Assembly: GCF_020382885.2 (NCBI RefSeq)
Contig: NC_058506.1
Span: 22,592,318 to 22,656,317, forward strand
DNA from: Scatophagus argus
Lineage: Eukaryota > Chordata > Actinopteri > Scatophagidae
Length of the DNA stretch: 64,000 nucleotides
Direction: 5' to 3'
The notes beneath the pieces were generated by a model that was not told where the DNA came from, did not search any database, and saw only the letters and a program-made list of their open reading frames with translations. The position numbers and the translations under genes were made by a program. Shown here piece after piece: positions 11,286-21,739 of the stretch. Positions within the stretch are counted from its first letter, which is position 1. Every line of letters begins with the position of its first letter.

Positions 11286-12069
11286 CTGACAACACTGACG
11301 CCCTGTACAGAAAGGGCCAGAGCAGACTCTTCCTGCTCAGGAAGCTGAGGGCCTTTGGAATACAGGATGCACTGCTCAGGAGCTTTTATGACTCTGTGTT
11401 GACATGAGCCATCTTTTATGGTGTGGTCTGCTGGAAAGGCAGCATCTCTGCCCGGGACAAAAAGAGGCTGGACAGACTGGTGAGGCGGGCCGCCTCAGTC
11501 CTGGGCTGCCCCCTGGACTCGGTGGACGAGGTGGGTGACAGGAGGACGATATCCAAGCTGTCGTCCATGCTGGAGACCCCCTCCCACCCCATGCAGGACA
11601 CTCTGACAGCACTGGGCAGCTCCTTCAGTGACAGACTGCTACACCCGCTCTGTGTGGAGGAGGTACCACCGCTCCTTCCTGCCCCCTGCTGTCAGACTCC
11701 ACAACAAGCACAGCTGATAGACTGGACATTTAAGCTGTTGAATGTGTTAACAATAAATCATGTGCAATAATGGGACAAATGGTCACACCAGACCTACAAT
11801 AATACATGTGTAATTGTGCAATAATCCTTACTCATGTAACACTACTACAAGGATTAGTACCTACATACTTAGTCCCTGAAACAAATCTGTACAATAATCA
11901 ATCCATCCACTAATCATAACTTGAGGGACTCTAGTGTAAATAGTCTTTTTCTTTTCTGTACTGTGTACAGCTGCAGGTACTTGTTTCCTGTGTATTTATT
12001 CTTTCTGAATGCTCATCCTTCCCTTTAAGCTTGCATGCTTTGCACCCTCTCCTGTTTGCTGCTGTAATC
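11282..12069 (+). mobile_element. LINE ORF2 C-terminus and 3' UTR (unit B copy)
   Basis: Duplicate of 5240-6027, with the C-terminal frame open over 11423-11770. Confidence 0.8.
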
Positions 12070-12127
12070 AATGGAATCCTGTGCGTTCATCTACAGACAT
12101 TTATTTACATATTGACAAAGTAGGCTT

Positions 12128-13078
12128 TTATATTTTACACAATGCGAAGCAGTTTTTCTTATGAAACATTTCATGTAAGAATTTTCTTATCTCTTTAGAC
12201 TGCACCCCATAAATAATGGTGTTAAGGCTGCCAGGGACAATCACAAACAGAACAGCGGTAAGTTTTCTGTAGTCTGTGTATTGAGGGAAGCGATGCAGAA
12301 TAATGCCAATAAATCCACTGAGCAACATGATCAGATACACAACCAAGTGAGTGCTGCAAGTCTTCAAGGCTTTCTTGTTCAAAGATTTGTTTTTACCACT
12401 CATGCAGACCATTGTTATCTTAGCATATGTGAGAATTGTGCTGCCTATAGAGGCGACTTTCAACACTACAGTGAAAGTGAGACCATAGACGTTATTGATC
12501 AACACACTCTCACAGGACAGCTTAAACAGGGAAGCATTGTCACAGTATGGATTCATGATCACAGTCCTGCATCGGTTGAGACGTATGGTCAGACCGAGCA
12601 GAATCCCCACCAAAACGAAGGCCACTCCCCAAGCAGCAACTGTCAGCTTAATCACCATTTTGGTGGTCATTATGGAAGCATAGTGCAGTGGATTGCAAAT
12701 GGCCACGTATCTGTCATAGGCCATAATCATGAGCACAGTTTGGGATGTTGTACCAAACAAGTGTGAAATGAAAGCTTGGACCACACATTCATAATAAGTG
12801 ATGAGACGCTGAGATGGAGGCACTAAAATATAAGCAAGCAAACGGGGCACAGTATTAGTACAACCAATCATGTCACTGACTGACAGGTTGCAGAAAATGA
12901 CATACATAGGCTGGTGAAGGTTCTTGTCAATCAAAATTATAATTGAAATGCCTATATTCAGAGCCATTGTAACAATGTAGGCAATGAGTAAAAAGAAAAA
13001 AACAGGGTACATGGAATCCTTTGAGACCTTTAACCCTTCTATCTGAAGTATGAAGCTGTTGTACGTGTAGTTTTCCAT
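12128..13078 (-). CDS. olfactory receptor, tandem copy 3
   Basis: Complete 316-residue single-exon OR with all the family motifs of copy 2. Private changes sit in ligand-facing parts: Cys73 and Thr75 in the TM2 stretch (IGCTNTVPRLLAYILV) and Tyr83 where others have Asp. It also has Met226 at the TM5/loop-3 end and Thr274 before TM7. The upstream DNA is homologous to units A and B only to about 13500 and then differs, so this copy marks the right boundary of the recent 6 kb duplication. A possible AATAAA follows the stop closely. Confidence 0.97.
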   Translation of the reverse strand: MENYTYNSFILQIEGLKVSKDSMYPVFFFLLIAYIVTMALNIGISIIILIDKNLHQPMYVIFCNLSVSDMIGCTNTVPRLLAYILVPPSQRLITYYECVVQAFISHLFGTTSQTVLMIMAYDRYVAICNPLHYASIMTTKMVIKLTVAAWGVAFVLVGILLGLTIRLNRCRTVIMNPYCDNASLFKLSCESVLINNVYGLTFTVVLKVASIGSTILTYAKITMVCMSGKNKSLNKKALKTCSTHLVVYLIMLLSGFIGIILHRFPQYTDYRKLTAVLFVIVPGSLNTIIYGVQSKEIRKFLHEMFHKKNCFALCKI

Positions 13079-13081
13079 CAG

Positions 13082-13465
13082 CCTGAAATAACAAGTAGAA
13101 CAATATCCTGTCAGTGTTAGGATACTGACAAAGTCTTGGCAATCTAGATATCAGAGATACTTGATGTATTAAAAGACAACAGTGGCTGAACAGCAAACAC
13201 AAACTCTTCTGTTAGAAATGTTCCACAAATAATGTAAAGATAGCAGCTTGCTTGTAATACATCAATACCTGTTTGTGACATCCGTCTTGTCTCATCACTG
13301 GAAGCAGTTAGTACTGAGCAGCAGCAGATAAGGTCTCATACTTTTTAAAGAAGCAATTTTAGCATCAGGGGACTCACTTAGCATTAGGTAATGTGTGATG
13401 TAACAGTAAGATATCAGTGTCATGGCCACAGAAGTGTCAATAAGCAGCAATACTCTCACAACAGT
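13082..13465 (-). promoter_or_regulatory. leader exon, intron and promoter block of OR copy 3
   Basis: Acceptor TTCAG ends at 13083 and the donor GT is at 13268-13267, giving an intron of 186 bp. A TTTAAA box lies near 13344-13349, with the ACTCACTTAGCATTAGG block upstream (about 13373-13389). Confidence 0.65.
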
Positions 13466-13565
13466 ATGTCTCATCAATTTTCCCCTTTAGAGATTGATTT
13501 CACTTGTATACTATTTTCTTTCCAACAACAGTTACCATTATCTTTTATTTTATTTTATGGGTCAC

Positions 13566-14800
13566 ATACACTATATTGCCACAAGTATTTGCTCATCTCT
13601 CTTTACACGCATATGAATTTAAGTGACATCCTATCCTATTCAGGGATTAATAAGACGTCGGCCCACCCTTTGCACCTATAACAGCTTAACTCTTCTGTGA
13701 AGGCTTTCCACAGGGTTTAGGAGTGTGTTTATGGGAATTTTTAACCACTCTTCCAGAAGTGCATTTGTGAGGTCAGACACTGATGTCGGACGAGAAGACC
13801 TGGCTCACAGTCTTTGCTCTAATTCATCTCAAAGGTGTTCCATCGGTTGATCGATAGATAGATATTTTTTTAAGTTACTTTATTAATTCCAAGCTGGGAA
13901 ATTACTTCTCTGCATCTCACCCATCACTGATTGAAACACACACACACAACATGCAGTGAAACACACAGGAGCAGTGGGCTCCTGCATCAAGTGCCCAAGG
14001 AGCATATATATTGGGGTTAAGTGCCTTCCTCAAGGGCCCATCAGCCAGCTCATGGGGGGACATTATCACTCCACCACACTCAAATTTTTCCTGCCCGTCC
14101 GGTGGGGGAATCGAACCAGCGACCTTCTGGACACAAGCCGCTTCTTCAACCTCTAGGCCACGGCTGCCCCTTTATTGATCCCAGGCTGGGAAATTGCAGA
14201 AGTCAGGACTCTGTGCAGGCCAGTCAAGTTCTTCCACACCAAACTCGCTCATCCATGTCTTTATGAACATTGCTTTGTGGACTGGTGCGCAGTTATGGTG
14301 GAACAGGATGGGGTCATCCCCAAACTCTTCCCACAAAGTTGGGAGCATGGAATTGTCCAAAATCTCTTTGTTTGCTGAAGCATTCAGAGTTCCTGTCACT
14401 GGAACTAAGGGGCCAAGCCTCCTGAAATGCAACCCCACACCATAATCCCCCTCCACCAAACTTCACAATTGGCACAGTACAGTCACACAAGTACCATACT
14501 CCTGGTAACTGCCAAACCCAGACTCGTCCATCAGATTACAAGATGGAGAAGTGGGATTCGTCACTCCAGAGAACGCATCTCCCACTGCTCTAGAGTCCAG
14601 TGGTTACAGGCTTTACATCACTGCATCCGACACTTTGCATTTTACTTTGTGATGCATGGCTTCAATACAGCTGCTTGGCCATGGAAACCCATTCCACGAA
14701 GCTCTCTACGCACTGCTCTTGAGCTGATCTGAAGGCCACATGAACTTTGGAGGTCTGTAGTGATTCACTCTGCAGAAAGTTGGCCTGACCTCTGCGCACT
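13566..14800 (-). mobile_element. Tc1-like DNA transposon, broken copy
   Basis: The left end reads CACTATATTGCCACAAGTATT, matching the terminal inverted repeat of a widespread teleost Tc1 family. The minus strand encodes transposase pieces including GVEELDWPAQSPD, LDNSMLPTLWEEFGDDP and HHNCAPVHKA, which belong to the Tc1/mariner DD34E catalytic domain. The longest open piece is 14459-14172. The frame is shifted elsewhere and the right end is missing, the homology fading near 14800 before the N-terminal domain. A SINE block interrupts it at 13862-14197. It lies just upstream of OR copy 3. Confidence 0.85.
13862..14197 (-). mobile_element. tRNA-derived SINE plus abutting SINE tail
   Basis: On the minus strand the head GGGGCAGCCGTGGCCTAGAG (from 14170) carries an A-box-like TGGCCTAGAGG and a B box GGTTCGATTCC, as in tRNA-derived SINEs. 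The tail TTGGAATTAATAAAGTAACTT ends near 13862. The 27 bases to the right (14171-14197) are the tail of a second SINE of the same family, GGGATCAATAAA, so two copies lie head to tail. Both sit inside the Tc1 element. Confidence 0.8.
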
Positions 14801-15119
14801 ATGTACAACATGAATGCCTCACCAACAGTTGGCTGGCCCAGAGTTTCTCTTACAGAACATTAGAGAGCAGTTACATCATGGCAGCAAAACACGAAAATTC
14901 GTTTAACCTGTCACGTGGCATGAGTTCAAACCTTGACCAAATGCAGCACTTAAAGAACTTCAATTTCTTCCGCTCTTTGATCTTTCTCTTAGTAGGCTAA
15001 TTAGCAAATTCATTGGTGATGTCCATTGTCAAGCACAGAATTACTTTCATTTTGATAAAAATGTTTAACCTATGATATTAAAGCAGAGGGAACAGAAGAG
15101 AGTCAAGAAAAAAATGTGT
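14801..15119. other. no gene seen
   Basis: Intergenic sequence. A short piece (AGTTGGCTGGCCCAGAGTTTC, about 14828) recurs near 20625 upstream of OR copy 4, so it is OR-flank DNA. Nothing else recognised. Confidence 0.4.
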
Positions 15120-15433
15120 TACTTGGGGGTCGTTGGTGGGGTTGGAGCCTGTCCCAGCTGACAACGGGCGAGAGGCGGGGTAAACCCTGGACTGGTTTCC
15201 AATCAATCACAGGGCTGACACAAAGACAGACAATCACATAGGCACACACTCACACCTCAATGCCATGTAGAGTAGCCTACTGTGCATGTTTTTGGCATTG
15301 TGGAAGGAAGCTGGAATACCCGGAGAAAACCCGCGAAGGCATAGGAAGAACATGCAAACTCCGCACAGAAGGACCCAGACCAGGATTCGAATCTGGAACC
15401 CTCTTCCTGTGAGGCAGCAGTGCTCGGGTTAGG
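15120..15433 (+). repeat. dispersed teleost repeat, truncated
   Basis: Matches two other copies in this window (55915-56240 and 56345-56490): GGAGCCTGTCCCAGCTGAC, then GCGAGAGGCGGGGTAAAC, GTGCATGTTTTTGGCATTGT, and GAGAAAACCCGCGAAGG. It resembles the 3' end of an RTE-type LINE, but the family name is uncertain. Its right end holds the first half of the 25-bp direct repeat flanking the next element. Confidence 0.7.
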
Positions 15434-16752
15434 TTAGGTTTGGACGCAGCACCCCGCCAATGAGGGGTGCTCCGGGGGGCACGGGCTCTCGGAGATCCAG
15501 GGACCATGTTGGCTTTTTTTTAAAAAAAATTATTATAAATTTGTTGTATTAAAATTCCCACTAAAACCTTGTAGGTTGGATAAAACCCGTCCAACATGCA
15601 TTGCCATTGGGCCCATGAGCAGGTAAGGCCGCAGGAAATACCTCTTTTATCAATAAGCTCCGATCTCCCAGGGTCTCTCATCCGGACACTATGTTTGGAG
15701 TTGATAAAATATCCGCGAGCTGAGTTCCTTATGGAATACAGGCTGTGAGTTAAAAATAATTATATATGTGTATTTCTATAAAAAGCATCCATCCACATAT
15801 ATATATATATCTCTATATATCTATATACACCCAACCCCCATATCTATATGTACATATACCCATCCATATGTACCCACACCCATACACACAAACATACATA
15901 CATCCATATACACACACACACACACATACACACATATATATATATATAAATACCTACACACATACATATACACATACACATCTATACACATACATATACA
16001 CATATATACATTACAAAAGAGAAGAGGGGGGAATAAATAAATGGATAAAACATTTTTTTTAAAAATTTAAAAGTGGAGGGGTCCCACCTCCCCTATAAAA
16101 TCAAGAGCAAAACACTTTAAGATAAAAATGCACACTTATAATAAAATACATAAAAGTAAGTGCTTAGTATAAAAGTGCCATACAAACATCAAATTAAGTG
16201 CTCAGTTCAATTCATAAAACCAGAGAAACGCATGCATAAAATGTAATACAAAAATATTTAAAATAAGTGTCCATCCTTATGTTAAGAATGTGGGATCTAA
16301 GAAAATAAAATCTGAATCTGAATCAATAAATAAGTAGATAATATATATTAAAAAGATAATATAAAAATAAAAGTAGCAATAAAAACCCTTTTTCCCAGCC
16401 GCACTGTGATTCAGTCAACTTCCTGTGGGAAAGAGGCCCTGGGAGATCAGGAGATCAGTATTACTAATAAATACTAAAAACATACTTTACCAACTGGAAA
16501 TGGATCCCTCAGTTGTACTTTTCATTGAGTCCTGTAGGTTCTATTGTTTTTAAGAGATGGATCCATTTCCTCTCTGCGGCTCGTCTCTGAACAGTGGTCC
16601 AATCCCTATTGCTTTCCAGGCCCATACTCTCAACATTGTGTTGGCCATGGAGTTTAAAATGCTCATACAGGACACTTGTGCCACTCCCATTATTCATTTT
16701 ATAAAGGTGTTGTTTTACTCTAGTTTCTATTTCATGTCTGGTCTCCCCAGCA
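15434..16752 (-). mobile_element. Penelope-like element, 5'-truncated (GIY-YIG end and 3' region)
   Basis: The minus strand from 16752 begins in the middle of a GIY-YIG endonuclease domain: GETRHEIETRVKQHL, then TSVLYEHFKLHG, and ends LKTIEPTGLNEKYN near 16510. A non-coding tail of about 1 kb follows, with TA/CA-rich simple repeat at 15770-16010. The insert is bounded by a perfect 25-bp direct repeat, 15409-15433 and 16753-16777, which includes GCTCGGGTTAGG. The repeat is best read as a target duplication next to telomere-like sequence. It is a different family from the large element at 33869. Confidence 0.75.
15770..16012. repeat. TA/CA/CATA-rich simple repeat
   Basis: Long low-complexity tract of ATAT, CACA and CATACATA steps inside the Penelope-like tail. 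It opens reading frames in several phases that are not genes. Confidence 0.9.
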
Positions 16753-16767
16753 GTGAGGCAGCAGTGC

Positions 16768-16806
16768 TCGGGTTAGGGTTAGGTAGGTAACCCTAACCCT
16801 AACCTA
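16768..16806. repeat. short telomere-like repeat, facing TTAGG and CCCTAA runs
   Basis: Reads GGGTTAGGGTTAGG then GGTAACCCTAACCCTAACC. The vertebrate telomere unit TTAGGG appears in both orientations head to head within 40 bases. It adjoins the Penelope-like insertion. Confidence 0.7.
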
Positions 16807-17699
16807 ATTAAAATCTTTTTGTGTGTGTGTATGTGAGAGAGAGAGAGAGAGAGGGAGAGGTAGGGAGAGGGAGCAACGATGGCAGACAAGGTCACATGAG
16901 TGACGTGTCTCACCGAGTTTAGTATGTTGGCACAAACACAAGGGTTTGAATATAGAGAGTGGGGAACAATGTGGTCTAACACGTGTCCAACAAAGAGATG
17001 GAGCAAACCTGAGTTATGCTACCATGTGATCCCTCATTCAGATGATCGTGGATGTCTGAAGTGTGTTTAAGAGGGTTAGTAAGAGAGGGAAAGGAAAAGA
17101 GGAAGCAGATAAAGCAGAAAGGATCCTAACTATCACTGAGGCGCAATAAACTGGCTTATTTTACTACACCGTAATAAGGCAGGTGACCCGTCCATTGGCA
17201 GGCTTGACACCAGTCCTTCATCTGGTGAGATATCAGTTTATTGGCTGGTCCTGAAAGGCTCAACAAGAAAACACTTGTGCTGAGTGTAAACAAAACAATA
17301 TGCAAATCAGATCTAGCAAACAAGGGACATGGCGGTCGTATAGCAACAATGCAGATAATAGGAACTAACATGCTATCTAAGTCTCTGCCCAGACATGAGC
17401 CTCTTACTTATTGTTGCTCTGATCTGTTGTGAGTGAGTGTTGTTTCAGCACAGTCCTTGACTAAAGCTGGCAGGGCTGTTGTACACTCTTCAGGTGGCCA
17501 CAGTGCGCTGATTTCCTGAATGGGCAGCAGGAAAGCCGCGGAGTCAACTCAGTTGGGAAGAAGGTGTAATCCATTATCTCCTGACGAAGTCTGTTTGTCC
17601 TTCTGTTAATGGGCAAGAAAAGCCGATTTGGTGCTGCTATCTCTTTGGATTCAGGCAAACAAAAAGAAAAAGGAAACAGATGATCTTGTTGCTCGACCA
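16807..17699. other. no gene seen; GA/GT simple repeat
   Basis: Contains GTGTGT and GAGAGA runs at 16818-16870. The remainder, including a small frame at 17461-17766, shows no recognisable protein. Confidence 0.5.
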
Positions 17700-18063
17700 G
17701 TGAGTTAGTCAAAGCTGTCCTCAACAAGAAGAAGGCTGCCTTCAGGAGCAGAGACAGAGAGGCCATGGAGGTAGCACAGCAGGAGGTGAAACACCATGTG
17801 AGGGAAGCTAAAGACAGCTACAGGAGAAAGGTGGAGCAGAAGCTGAAGGAGAACAACATGAGGGAGCTCTGGGAAGGTGTGAGGATCATCACAGGTCACA
17901 ACACAACGACCAGAGCTGTAGGGGGGACAATGGAAAGGATGAATGAACTGAATGACGTCTTCAACATGTTCAACCAGCCTGTGCCACCCCCAGACTCACC
18001 GCAGCCATCTCTCCTTCTTCCCACAACACATCTCTCCCCAGACACCATCAGGCTTTGGAACTC
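17700..18063 (+). mobile_element. LINE fragment, ORF2 linker region
   Basis: The plus strand encodes VLNKKKAAFRSRDREAMEV and QQEVKHHVREAKDSYRRKVE, then TMERMNELNDVFNMFNQP. This is the linker between endonuclease and RT in CR1/L2/Rex1-type LINEs. The RT itself is absent. Confidence 0.75.
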
Positions 18064-18149
18064 CTCACTTGGGGAGGGAGGGATGAATAAATTGAAGTCT
18101 AAGTCAAAGTCTAATTTAGTTAACAAATTGAGGGTTGTTGCTATTGCAG

Positions 18150-18932
18150 TGTCACCTTTGTGAGAGATTGAGAAGACAGGTCATGTGGTGACAAATTGTT
18201 TTACTTGTGATAAGCAATGATGACACAGGCCATAACAGAGTTTTCTACCTACTATATAATTTTATGTTACATCAGCGTTAGCCAATATCAGGTCTGACAT
18301 AAACGCTGGTGTAACACGATGATGGCAATTGGTGTTTTGAGCTCCTCTGTCTCTCAACCGCTCAGTCTTTCCCACACTCACAGTGAGAAACTTGAAGATG
18401 AATAGACATCTATCCTATTTCTGTGTAATTTTAATCACCTTATAAATGGAAACTAGATAGTTTGGCCATATCATAGGATATTAAGCATAACCTTGTGTAA
18501 CTATTTCAAAAACTTGGTTAAAATAATGCCCTTGCTATATGCTGTGTTGATCTAAACATGTGTGTTCTAATGCACTACACAGATTTGACATGAATTTAAT
18601 TCGTGATCCTATACTTTTTACTCTTATAAAACCATAATTGCGAATTTCTGTGAACCCAGATGTGTGCAGATCACAAACTTAAACTGTCCACTGACACCAA
18701 GCAACATACAGCATGTACAATAACAAGTTGGTCTTGACTTAGTTTCCAACAACAAAGCTGGTCATATTGTTAACATATCATGTTTTATCATTTGATCTGT
18801 GACTGCTGTGTGTTCTAAACCTTTGTCTCTACTGCATGTAGAGCTTTAGATTTCTGTATCCATAAACATCAGTGGAATCCTGTGCAGGTGTTCATCTACA
18901 GACATTTATTTACATATTGACAAAGTAAGCTT
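18150..18932. repeat. OR downstream flank shared by copies 4, 5 and 7
   Basis: Closely matches 23220-23749 and, in part, 39190-39728. Shared blocks include TCATAGGATATTAAGCATAACC and GACACCAAGCAACATACAGC. This duplicated 3' flank shows that copies 4, 5 and 7 form a subgroup separate from units A and B. No gene seen. Confidence 0.7.
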
Positions 18933-19883
18933 TCATTTTTTACACAATGTGAAGCATTTTTTCTCATGAAACATTTCATATAAGAATTTTCTTATCTCTT
19001 TGGACTGCACTCCATAAATAATGGTGTTAAGGCTGCCAGGGACAATCACAAACAGAACAGCGGCAAGTTTTCTATAGTCTGCGTATTGAGGGAAGCGATG
19101 CAGAATAATGACAATAAATCCACTGATCAACATGATCAGATACACAACCAGGTGAGTGCTGCAGGTCTTCAAGGCTTTCTTGTTCAAAGACTTGTTTTTA
19201 CCACTCACACAGACCATTGTTATTTTAGCATATGTGAGAATTGTGCTGCCTATAGAGGCGGCTTTCAACACTACAGTGAAAGTGAGACCATAGACGTTAT
19301 TGATCAACACACTCTCACAGGAGAGCTTAAACAGGGAAGCATTGTCACAGTATAGATTCCTGATCACAGTCCTGCATCGGTTGAGACGTATGGTCAGACT
19401 GAGCAGAATCCCCACCAAAACGAAGGCCACTCCCCAAGCAGCAACTGTCAGCTTAATCACCATTTTGGTGGTCATTGTGGAAGCATAGTGCAGTGGATTG
19501 CAAATGGCCACGTATCTGTCATAGGCCATAATCATGAGCACAGTTTGGGATGTTGTACCAAACAAGTGTGAAATGAAAGCTTGGACCACACATTCATAAT
19601 AAGTGATGAGACGCTGAGATGGAGGCACTAAAATATCCGCAAGCAAACGGGGCACAGTATTAGTACTACCAATCATGTCACTGACTGACAGGTTGCAGAA
19701 AATGACATACATAGGCTGGTGAAGGTTCTTGTCAATCAAAATTATAATTGAAATGCCTATATTCAGAGCCATTGTAACAATGTAGGCAATGAGTAAAAAG
19801 AAAAAAACAGGGTACATGGAATCCTTTGAGACCTTTAACCCTTCCATCTGAAGTATGAAGCTGTTGTACGTGTAGTTTTCCAT
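18933..19883 (-). CDS. olfactory receptor, tandem copy 4
   Basis: Complete 316-residue single-exon OR. It shares Met13 and Ser162 with copies 5 and 7. Private or rare residues are Thr136 (CNPLHYASTM), Arg175 and Leu177 in extracellular loop 2 (VIRNLYCDN), and Ala208 in TM5. Val258 and Ala268 near TM6/TM7 are shared with copy 8. All signature motifs are intact. AATAAA lies just past the stop. No sign of decay. Confidence 0.97.
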   Translation of the reverse strand: MENYTYNSFILQMEGLKVSKDSMYPVFFFLLIAYIVTMALNIGISIIILIDKNLHQPMYVIFCNLSVSDMIGSTNTVPRLLADILVPPSQRLITYYECVVQAFISHLFGTTSQTVLMIMAYDRYVAICNPLHYASTMTTKMVIKLTVAAWGVAFVLVGILLSLTIRLNRCRTVIRNLYCDNASLFKLSCESVLINNVYGLTFTVVLKAASIGSTILTYAKITMVCVSGKNKSLNKKALKTCSTHLVVYLIMLISGFIVIILHRFPQYADYRKLAAVLFVIVPGSLNTIIYGVQSKEIRKFLYEMFHEKKCFTLCKK

Positions 19884-19886
19884 CAG

Positions 19887-20290
19887 CCTGAAATAACAAG
19901 TAGAACAATATCCTGTCAGTGTTAGGATACTGACAAAGTCTTGGCAATCTAGATATCAGAGATACTTGATGTATTAAAAGACAACAGTGGCTGAACAGCA
20001 AACACAAACTCTTCTGTTAGAAATGTTCCACAAATAATGTAAAGATAGCAGCTTGCTTGTAATACATCAATACCTGTTTGTGACATCCGTCTTGTCTGAT
20101 CACTGGAAGCAGTTAGTACTGAGCAGCAGCAGATAAGGTTTCAAACCTTTTTTTAAAGAAGCAATTTTAACATCAGGGGACTCACTTAGCATTAGGTAAT
20201 GTGTGATGTAACATCAAGGTATCAGTGTCGTGGCCACAGAAGTGTCAATGAGTAGCAATACTCTCACAAAGTTTAAGAGTATCTCATCAA
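19887..20290 (-). promoter_or_regulatory. leader exon, intron and promoter block of OR copy 4
   Basis: Acceptor TTCAG ends at 19888 and the donor GT is at 20073-20072, giving an intron of 186 bp. A TTTAAA box lies at about 20151-20156 and the conserved ACTCACTTAGCATTAGG block upstream of it. Confidence 0.65.
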
Positions 20291-20299
20291 TTTCCCCTT

Positions 20300-20899
20300 C
20301 AGAGTTTGATTTCACGTTTACCCTTATCTTTCCCTTATCTCTTATTTTATTCTATTTGATTTGAACTCAGCAGCAACATTCTCATGTTACCATACTCACG
20401 ATTCAGGCTGGAATAGCCCTGCTGAGCCTCAAGACCACCAGACTGCTATGGTGTTGATAGACATTGCTGGGCAGCCAAACAGGCTTAAATATAAGTCAGC
20501 TAGCTAACGTTCATTCCCACCAGCTTGATTTTAGCACTTTGTATCACAATTGAAACAAAGATATACATAATTTCACTGTTTCAAGCTGTAGCAATGTTGA
20601 AAACCGTGAACATGAATGCTGCACCAACTGTGGGCTGGCCCAAAGTTTCTCTGGCAGAACATTATAGTTCATAATAAAAGATTTATTAGCAATTAAGCAA
20701 AAATTACGACTTTCTGATTTACCATAAATTTGGTAATAAGGATGGAAAAAATAAACTAAATCAACCTGGGAGTTTTCTTAAGTGTTATGCTAACATTTTT
20801 GAACAAAAAAACAATGTTTTTCATGGATTTTGTTATGAATAAATATAAATACAGTTGTTTGAACTCATCACAATCAAAAGTACAAAGACACATTATAGG
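20300..20899. other. OR upstream flank, shared block, no gene
   Basis: A block around 20390-20600 (AGGCTGGAATAGCCCTGCTG, then CACCAGCTTGATTTTAGCAC) recurs at 25180-25370 upstream of copy 5 and, diverged, at 46690-46830 upstream of copy 8. It is older duplicated OR flank. No protein recognised. Confidence 0.5.
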
Positions 20900-21505
20900 G
20901 CTGATTCTCTTGAACGGTCCACTTCATTCAAGGAAGTGGCAGAGGTAGTTTTGTCCTACATTTTTCTTTTAAGCGGTTTCCCAAGGGATGTGGTGTCAGA
21001 TTGGAGTTCCCAGTTTGTCTCTCAATTCTGGAAAGCATCCTGCTCTTCTTTTTGGTGCCAGTGTCAGCCTCTTTGCCAGTTTTCACCGCCAGTACAACAG
21101 CCAAACTGAACATCTTCATCAGAGGTCAGAGACCAGCATGTAGTAGCTCATCTCCCACAACCCAACTTCCTGGAGCTAACATCTTGGTCAGATATTCTCA
21201 CAACAGACTGTCTTGTTCTTCTACTGGTCTCTCCCCCTGATGCCTATGGCAATCAACCACCTTTGTTCCCTGTCCTGACAGAGGAGGTTAGTGTACCCTC
21301 CGCTCTGACCTTGGTTTGTCGCTGCACCTGAGTGTGGGTGCAACAAGTGCTTCTCGGGAGGTTGGCACATCACAAGAAGATGGTGGACCACTGACGAAGC
21401 CAACTCTTTCCTGTCGAGCCAGCCAGAGTGTATGGCTGTCCACTCAAGACCTTCCCTTTGTGTGGCATCCTGTGAGTCACCTTTTTACTTTGTGGGTCCC
21501 CTTCC
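20900..21505 (+). mobile_element. Ty3/gypsy fossil, integrase region (third copy)
   Basis: Same broken fragment as at 1656-2262 and 7765-8367, in the same position relative to its OR gene. This supports common descent of the OR upstream regions of copies 1, 2 and 4. Confidence 0.8.
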
Positions 21506-21739
21506 TACCTTTACTGTGAGAAACTCAGTAGTTATTAGGCTCAGGGCCCCCAGGTCTTTAGGTCCATGAAAATTCATTTAACCTGTCACGTAGCATGAGT
21601 TCAAACCTTGACCAAATGTGGCACCTAAAGATCTTCAATCCCTTTGGCTCTTTGATCTTTGCCTTAGTAGGAGATTTAGGAATTAGGAGATTCATTGGTG
21701 ATGTCCATTGTCAACCATAGAATTACAGCCCTCCTCTCA

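Larger units (their letters stand above)
6099..12136. repeat. tandem duplication unit B (OR copy 2 plus about 5 kb flank)
   Basis: Second copy of the 6.05 kb unit described at 1-6098. It lacks the roughly 60 bp segment that unit A carries near 3335-3395. Differences are otherwise sparse, so the duplication is recent compared with the spread among the other OR flanks. Confidence 0.9.

Noticed and set aside
15766-16062. Tyr/Thr/His-rich frames of 60-98 codons
   Set aside because: Produced by TA/CA simple repeats inside a Penelope-like tail; low complexity in all phases.
16768-16806. Possible chromosome end or internal telomere
   Set aside because: Only a few units, facing each other, with ordinary sequence on both sides.
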